From Actinopolyspora alba (GTDB taxonomy: Bacteria > Actinomycetota > Actinomycetes > Mycobacteriales > Pseudonocardiaceae), in NCBI RefSeq assembly GCF_900112765.1, contig NZ_FOMZ01000005.1, positions 236,119 through 300,118 on the forward strand: 64,000 bases of DNA, in the 5' to 3' direction. The first letter of the stretch is position 1, and the number at the start of each line of letters is the position of its first letter. The translations under genes and the position numbers were made by a program. The notes below the pieces were generated by a model. It did not search any database and had not been told where the DNA came from. It saw nothing but the letters and a program-made list of their open reading frames with translations. Shown here one piece after another: positions 60,220-64,000 of this stretch.

Positions 60220-60816
60220 GTGGTGCTAGGACGGGCGAAGAGCGGACGCAGGCAACGTACGGACGACGCGGAACAGCGGTCGGCCGAGTCGGACCAGGAA
60301 CTGGACTCCTACCTGGCGGCGCTCTCACCGGACGCGGATCCGGAGACGACGGGCACCGGACGCAGCTTCGGCGGTTCCGAGGTCCATCAACTGCGGCTGC
60401 CGCTGATGGCCAACGAACGGCTCAAGGAGCTGGCGGCCGAGCAGGGCACGTCGCCGAGCGCGCTGGCGCGGGACTGGGTGCTGCAACACCTGCAGGAGAT
60501 CCCGGAGGAACCGCCGCGACCCGCGGAATCACCGCGGCCGGAGTGGCCGAGCGGCGAGGAACAACGGCCCGCGCACGCCCGCCCCGAGGAGGAGACCGAC
60601 GACGTGCGGGACCCGGGGCTCTACGGGGGTGAGCTGTACGGCACCGAGTACGGCGACGAGGGCTTTCCCACCGAGTTCCAGGACGGCCCACCCACGCCGG
60701 ACGAGTACCCCACCACGGCCTTCTCCGAAGGCCCGAAGCACGGTGGCGGGGACGGCAACACCTCGGAAACCGAGACCGAGATCACCATCCCGCACGGACA
60801 GTACCGCTACTACTGA
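60220..60816 (+). CDS. ribbon-helix-helix (CopG/Arc-type) domain protein with acidic tail
   Basis: The 198-residue protein has a ribbon-helix-helix motif at about 48-85 (HQLRLPLMANERLKELAAEQ, then GTSPSALARDWVLQHL). A long Pro/Glu-rich and Tyr/Gly-containing acidic tail follows. Ribbon-helix-helix proteins bind DNA as dimers, often as antitoxins, but no toxin gene is adjacent. The tail ending PHGQYRYY is unusual. The GTG start looks leaderless; a GTG one codon later is equally possible. Confidence 0.73.
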   Translation: MVLGRAKSGRRQRTDDAEQRSAESDQELDSYLAALSPDADPETTGTGRSFGGSEVHQLRLPLMANERLKELAAEQGTSPSALARDWVLQHLQEIPEEPPRPAESPRPEWPSGEEQRPAHARPEEETDDVRDPGLYGGELYGTEYGDEGFPTEFQDGPPTPDEYPTTAFSEGPKHGGGDGNTSETETEITIPHGQYRYY

Positions 60817-61062
60817 GCTCCGGACGGCAACCCCCGACAGCCGCTGCCGCCCCCGGACGCGAGCCGCCGTCCGGTCCCGCCCGTCAGGTTCGGAACCGGC
60901 AGCGGGGACCGCTGCGGGGGTTTTCGGCCGGGGCTTCCGGCACTGGAAGCGTCGACTCCACGTCCCCCGCACGAGCGCACGCGGGCTCTCCCGCGCCGTG
61001 CTCTCGCGAGGACGCCCCCGAGCAGTGAAACCAACAAGGGCCACTGCGTGGAAATCAGCTGG
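60817..61062. other. gap with a possible repeat remnant
   Basis: GTGCTCTCGCGAGGACGCCC at 61000-61019 matches the central GGCTCTCGCGAGGACG block of the intergenic repeat without the rest. No gene is visible. Confidence 0.4.
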
Positions 61063-61911
61063 TCACTCCAGCTCCCATTCCATTTCTTCATTGACTTTGT
61101 TGAAGTAGTGAGCCGTGTGCGCCCCCAGCCCACTCAGGATCAGCATGGGGTGGAAAACTCCCAATCGGCAGCCCGTGACGAGCGCGGGAACGAACCGCTC
61201 CGCGACGGCCGTGACGTCGTCCTCCGGAGCGCCGAGGACGACTTTCTCCAGCGCCTCGAAGACCTTCGCCCGGCTCGATCGGTCGATCTCGCGGAAGTCG
61301 CGGACGAACTCGGCGGCCATGTTCTCGACCCGGTGCTGCAGGTCGTAGTCGGGTTCGGCACTCCTCGTTTCCGTTGATGTGCCCAGCAGCCTGTCGTCGG
61401 CGTTCGCCAGGCGATCGCAGGATTCCCGCAGCAGCGCCACGGCGGCACCCGCGGGTTGTGGCTCGGGAGGATCCCGTAACGTCATCCAGTAGGGGACCGC
61501 CGCTCTCGTTCGCGTGTTCCAGATCTTGATGTAGTGCCGCGACTCCTCGCCGAGCTCGTGCCAGACGGGCGCCAGGTCGAAGTCACCGTGATCGTAGGCA
61601 GTGACAAGGGCTTCGAGAAAACCGGTGGCCACAGCGTCCTGCTCGTCTTCGGTGCCGGAAACGAGCACCTCCTCCAGAAAACCGAGCAACCGCTCCCGCT
61701 GCCAGGCGCTCATCCGGTCCACCCGAGCGGCGAACGAGGACCCCAACTCCGCCAGCCGCAACAGCACCGGGTAGTCGTCCCCCGCCTCGGCCTCATCCGA
61801 AGCACCGTCCGCTTCATCCGCGTGCCAGGCGTCCACGGCCGCCCTGTCCGCGGCGGCCAGCTCGGGGCTGATACCGGGCAGTTCGGCCCACAGCCGCGAA
61901 ATCAATATCAC
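61063..61911 (-). CDS. internally duplicated helical protein of unknown function
   Basis: A 282-residue protein whose two halves are related: residues around 75-135 (FLEEVLVSGTEDEQDAVATG, FLEALVTAYDHG, ESRHYIKIWN) match residues around 215-275 (ALEKVVLGAPEDDVTAVAER, FVPALVTGCRLG, HTAHYFNKVN) with constant spacing. The pattern resembles small proteins of the DUF7674 type, often found near toxin loci as possible immunity proteins; that link is inference. It is all-helical and acidic with no membrane helix. The ATG lacks a strong ribosome binding site, and the upstream region is AT-rich. Confidence 0.72.
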   Translation of the reverse strand: MILISRLWAELPGISPELAAADRAAVDAWHADEADGASDEAEAGDDYPVLLRLAELGSSFAARVDRMSAWQRERLLGFLEEVLVSGTEDEQDAVATGFLEALVTAYDHGDFDLAPVWHELGEESRHYIKIWNTRTRAAVPYWMTLRDPPEPQPAGAAVALLRESCDRLANADDRLLGTSTETRSAEPDYDLQHRVENMAAEFVRDFREIDRSSRAKVFEALEKVVLGAPEDDVTAVAERFVPALVTGCRLGVFHPMLILSGLGAHTAHYFNKVNEEMEWELE

Positions 61912-62082
61912 ATTCCTTCCAACGCGTTCCTCATATCGCCGATGACTCGCCGCGCGGCATCCCGTTCACTGTTCACCGTTCGAGGATTATTTCCAAGTCA
62001 ATTCAGGAATGATATTATCACATTTCGAATCTTTTCGGCATGATGTTTTCCGGCACGCGTACTCCACCAATAATGGGCCGCG
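61912..62082. promoter_or_regulatory. AT-rich promoter region
   Basis: The segment 61975-62045 (TTATTTCCAAGTCAATTCAG, then AATGATATTATCACATTTCG) is much richer in A and T than the genome and is likely to hold the promoter of the minus-strand gene. Confidence 0.4.
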
Positions 62083-62283
62083 ATGCGAGACTCGGTCGCG
62101 CAACGCTTAGATTCGTTGCGCGACCGCATGCACGTCGCCACGGATGCCCGTCGATTTCGGGAACGCATGGCGCAGCGCCGGCCGCCACAGTGGCGCATCG
62201 TGATAACGGCGACGCCGGAATGGCTTGCGCCCAACGTAACCACCATCCTCCAACAGCTGAATCCAAAAACCCACCGGCGGTAA
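62083..62283 (+). CDS. possible small protein
   Basis: A 66-residue open frame begins MRDSVAQRLDSLRDRMHVAT and has a plausible strand WRIVITATPEWLAPNV before a basic end. The composition looks protein-like rather than a shadow. There is no clear ribosome binding site and no known family. I report it with low confidence. Confidence 0.4.
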   Translation: MRDSVAQRLDSLRDRMHVATDARRFRERMAQRRPPQWRIVITATPEWLAPNVTTILQQLNPKTHRR

Positions 62284-62401
62284 AAAGCACTTTCGCACGT
62301 GGCTGTGGGGTGTAGGGTCGCCTCGTGGTGGCCGGGTGCGACAGGCGATCGCAGCGGCCGTGATCGCAGGGTCGGCCCGAGTCCACGATGTTCCGGGGAA
62401 G

Positions 62402-62992
62402 GTGCGGTTGCGTCAGCTGACCTATTTCGTGGCGGCAACGATCGACGGGTTCATCGCCGGCCCGGACGGGTCGGATCCGTCGGGCCCGGACGGCTTCTTC
62501 GTGGCCGAGGGCGGCCACATGGAGGCGATCTTCGCCGACTACCCGGACATCATCCCGGCACCTGTCCGCACCGCCCTGAACACGCATCCCGCGAACAAGG
62601 TGTTCGATACCGTCGTCGAAGGCCGCGGCTCCTACGAGGTCGGTCTGCGAGCCGGAGTCACGAATGCCTATCCCCACCTGCGGCACTACGTCTTCTCCCG
62701 CACCATGACCCAAGCTCCCGACCCGGGCGTGGAGATCGTCTCGACCGATCCGGTCGAGACGGTCCGCGAACTCAAACGCGAGGACGGGAAGAGGATCTGG
62801 CTGTGCGGTGGAGCGCGACTCGCCGCCACCCTGCGTCCGGAAATCGACGAACTGATCGTGAAGCTCCACCCCGTGGTGGCCGGAGCGGGGATTCCCCTGT
62901 TCGACGGTGAGTTCTCCCCGCGGCGATTCACGCTGTCGGAAACGCAACGCTACGACAGCGGCGTGCTGCACCTGACGTATCGGAAACGATAG
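62402..62992 (+). CDS. dihydrofolate reductase family protein (RibD C-terminal-like)
   Basis: The 196-residue protein has the DHFR/RibD reductase fold: YFVAATIDGFIAGPDG at the start, GRGSYEVGL in the cofactor part, IWLCGGARLAATL for nucleotide binding, and the VKLHPVVAGAGIPLFDG strand-helix near the end. It would use NADPH to reduce an unknown substrate. GTG 62402 sits close to GGGGAAG, and TTG 62408 is better spaced; the two differ by two codons. Confidence 0.85.
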   Translation: MRLRQLTYFVAATIDGFIAGPDGSDPSGPDGFFVAEGGHMEAIFADYPDIIPAPVRTALNTHPANKVFDTVVEGRGSYEVGLRAGVTNAYPHLRHYVFSRTMTQAPDPGVEIVSTDPVETVRELKREDGKRIWLCGGARLAATLRPEIDELIVKLHPVVAGAGIPLFDGEFSPRRFTLSETQRYDSGVLHLTYRKR

Positions 62993-63191
62993 GCCTGCCG
63001 GCTGTTCCGTCCCGTGAGGTCGGGACGAACCGCTCGGTGAGTTCGTCGGCATCGGCCCACCGAGCACTCACGGAAACCCAGCGCTTCGCGGATATCCGCA
63101 CTGTGGCGCTCCATGACGCGCTCGGGGTAGAGCGGCGGTCGCCCCTCGCCCCTCACTCGCCCACGTGGGTGTCAGGAGCGCCGATACCCGT

Positions 63192-64000
63192 TCAGCGGGA
63201 GTGTCGAAGTGGTGCGCCGACGGCGTGCAGGTGGCGCAGGACCTCGGCGTAGGAGTGCAGCAGGCCGCACTGGCTGTAGGAGATGCCTCGTTGGGTGCAG
63301 AACTCGCGGATGAGCGGTTGGGCGCGGCGCAGGTTGGGACGCGGCATACCGGGGAACAGGTGGTGTTCGATCTGGTAGTTCAGGCCTCCGAGCAGGAAGT
63401 CCACCCCGCGTCCTCCGGTCACGTTGCGGGAGGTGAGCACCTGTTTGCGCAGGTAGTCCAGTTTTTCGCCCTCCGCCAGAATGGGCATGCCCTTGTGATT
63501 GGGCGCGAAGGAACATCCCAGGTACACGCCCATCAGCCCCTGGTGCACGACGATGAACACCACCGCTTTGCCCGGGGAGAGCACGAGGAAGACCGCGATC
63601 AGGTATCCGAGGATGTGGGCGGTGAGCAGCCCCGCTTCCAGCTTGACGGAATCGATCTCGCGTCGCAGTACGGCCTGGACGCTGCGGACACGCAGCAGCA
63701 CCCCCTCGACCAGCAGCATCGGGAAGAACAGGAACGCCTGATACTTGGCCACGTACCGGAACAGTCCGCGCTTGGTGTGGGACTGCTCGTGACTGAACGC
63801 GAGCGCGGCGATCTCGATGTCGGGGTCCTCCTCCTCGTGGTTGGGGTTGGCGTGGTGCCGGTTGTGCTTGCCGACCCACCACTCGTAGCTGATCCCGGTG
63901 ATGGCGCTGTGCGCCTGCCCGACGAGATTGTTGCCACGCCGACTGTTGAGGATCTGCCGGTGTCCGGCGTCGTGACCGATGAACGCGAACTGGGTGAACA
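63192..64000 (-). CDS. membrane fatty acid desaturase (5' end beyond window)
   Basis: The last 269 residues of a membrane di-iron desaturase are visible on the minus strand; the start lies beyond the window. The three histidine boxes HDAGHRQ, HNRHHANPN and QIEHHLFP are complete, which places it in the front-end/acyl-lipid desaturase family. Two hydrophobic blocks (KYQAFLFFPMLLVEGVLL and LLTAHILGYLIAVFLVL) lie between them. It introduces double bonds into membrane fatty acids and may be cold- or salt-linked. Confidence 0.92.
   Translation of the reverse strand, partial: FTQFAFIGHDAGHRQILNSRRGNNLVGQAHSAITGISYEWWVGKHNRHHANPNHEEEDPDIEIAALAFSHEQSHTKRGLFRYVAKYQAFLFFPMLLVEGVLLRVRSVQAVLRREIDSVKLEAGLLTAHILGYLIAVFLVLSPGKAVVFIVVHQGLMGVYLGCSFAPNHKGMPILAEGEKLDYLRKQVLTSRNVTGGRGVDFLLGGLNYQIEHHLFPGMPRPNLRRAQPLIREFCTQRGISYSQCGLLHSYAEVLRHLHAVGAPLRHSR

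Noticed and set aside
1-64000. CRISPR array
   Set aside because: No series of identical repeats with regular unique spacers was found; the repeats seen are dispersed or short tandem ones.

Overview
The window is high-GC DNA from a mycothiol-producing actinomycete. It carries mshA and two mycothiol/F420-type enzyme families, GTG starts and leaderless promoters. From about 10.3 to 32.6 kb the gene order is close to the Mycobacterium tuberculosis Rv0474-Rv0502 region: HbhA-like protein with its XRE regulator, DUF2516, murB, L,D-transpeptidase lipoprotein, SDR, mshA, YbjN, gpm1, senX3-regX3, ppx, a membrane protein, a TIM-barrel isomerase, proC, galE2-like epimerase and an acyltransferase. With the BldN-like sigma factor and a ScbR-like receptor this points to the Pseudonocardiales (Actinopolyspora or Saccharopolyspora type); the genus is inference.

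Layout: 0-7 kb holds a truncated glutaredoxin, a BldN-like ECF sigma factor, an HAD phosphatase, a membrane XRE protein, two secreted peptidoglycan-binding proteins (one with a CHAP domain) and a GGDEF-EAL protein. A 740-bp gene-poor stretch with a tRNA-like scar precedes three tandem GAF-ANTAR genes (7.9-10.3 kb). From 10.3 to 32.6 kb lies the conserved housekeeping block for phosphate sensing, cell wall, proline, glycolysis and mycothiol. From 32.9 to 50 kb it is a mosaic: nucleotidyltransferase, VOC and CGNR proteins, DUF445, DapC-type aminotransferase, an ECF sigma factor with an overlapping unknown partner, a YczR/YczE pair, a PP2C-like protein, CorA, a putative 6C-like RNA, a beta-propeller phytase, a PfpI-type protein, a broken grpB-family gene and a P450.

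From 50 to 55 kb is an accessory segment. It has a large XRE regulator diverging from a small gene and DUF3224, and then a compact operon: a short helical protein, a DddA-like (SCP1.201 family) deaminase toxin and an Imm1 immunity protein. The short protein resembles the toxin's own N-terminal domain, which suggests a heterodimeric export or helper module. The last part holds a GNAT and a methyltransferase, a Glu-Asp-Phe tRNA cluster, a ScbR-like TetR regulator, a copper-chaperone-like HMA protein behind a CsoR-type site, a ribbon-helix-helix protein, an internally duplicated unknown protein, a DHFR-like reductase and a truncated fatty acid desaturase.

A structured intergenic repeat of about 180-205 bp occurs three times in full (17.5, 29.8 and 39.9 kb) and in several partial copies (25.9, 32.7, 33.8, 39.7 and perhaps 61.0 kb). 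Most copies lie at gene 3' ends or between convergent genes. I regard the repeat family and the deaminase operon with its paired helper as the most interesting contents.
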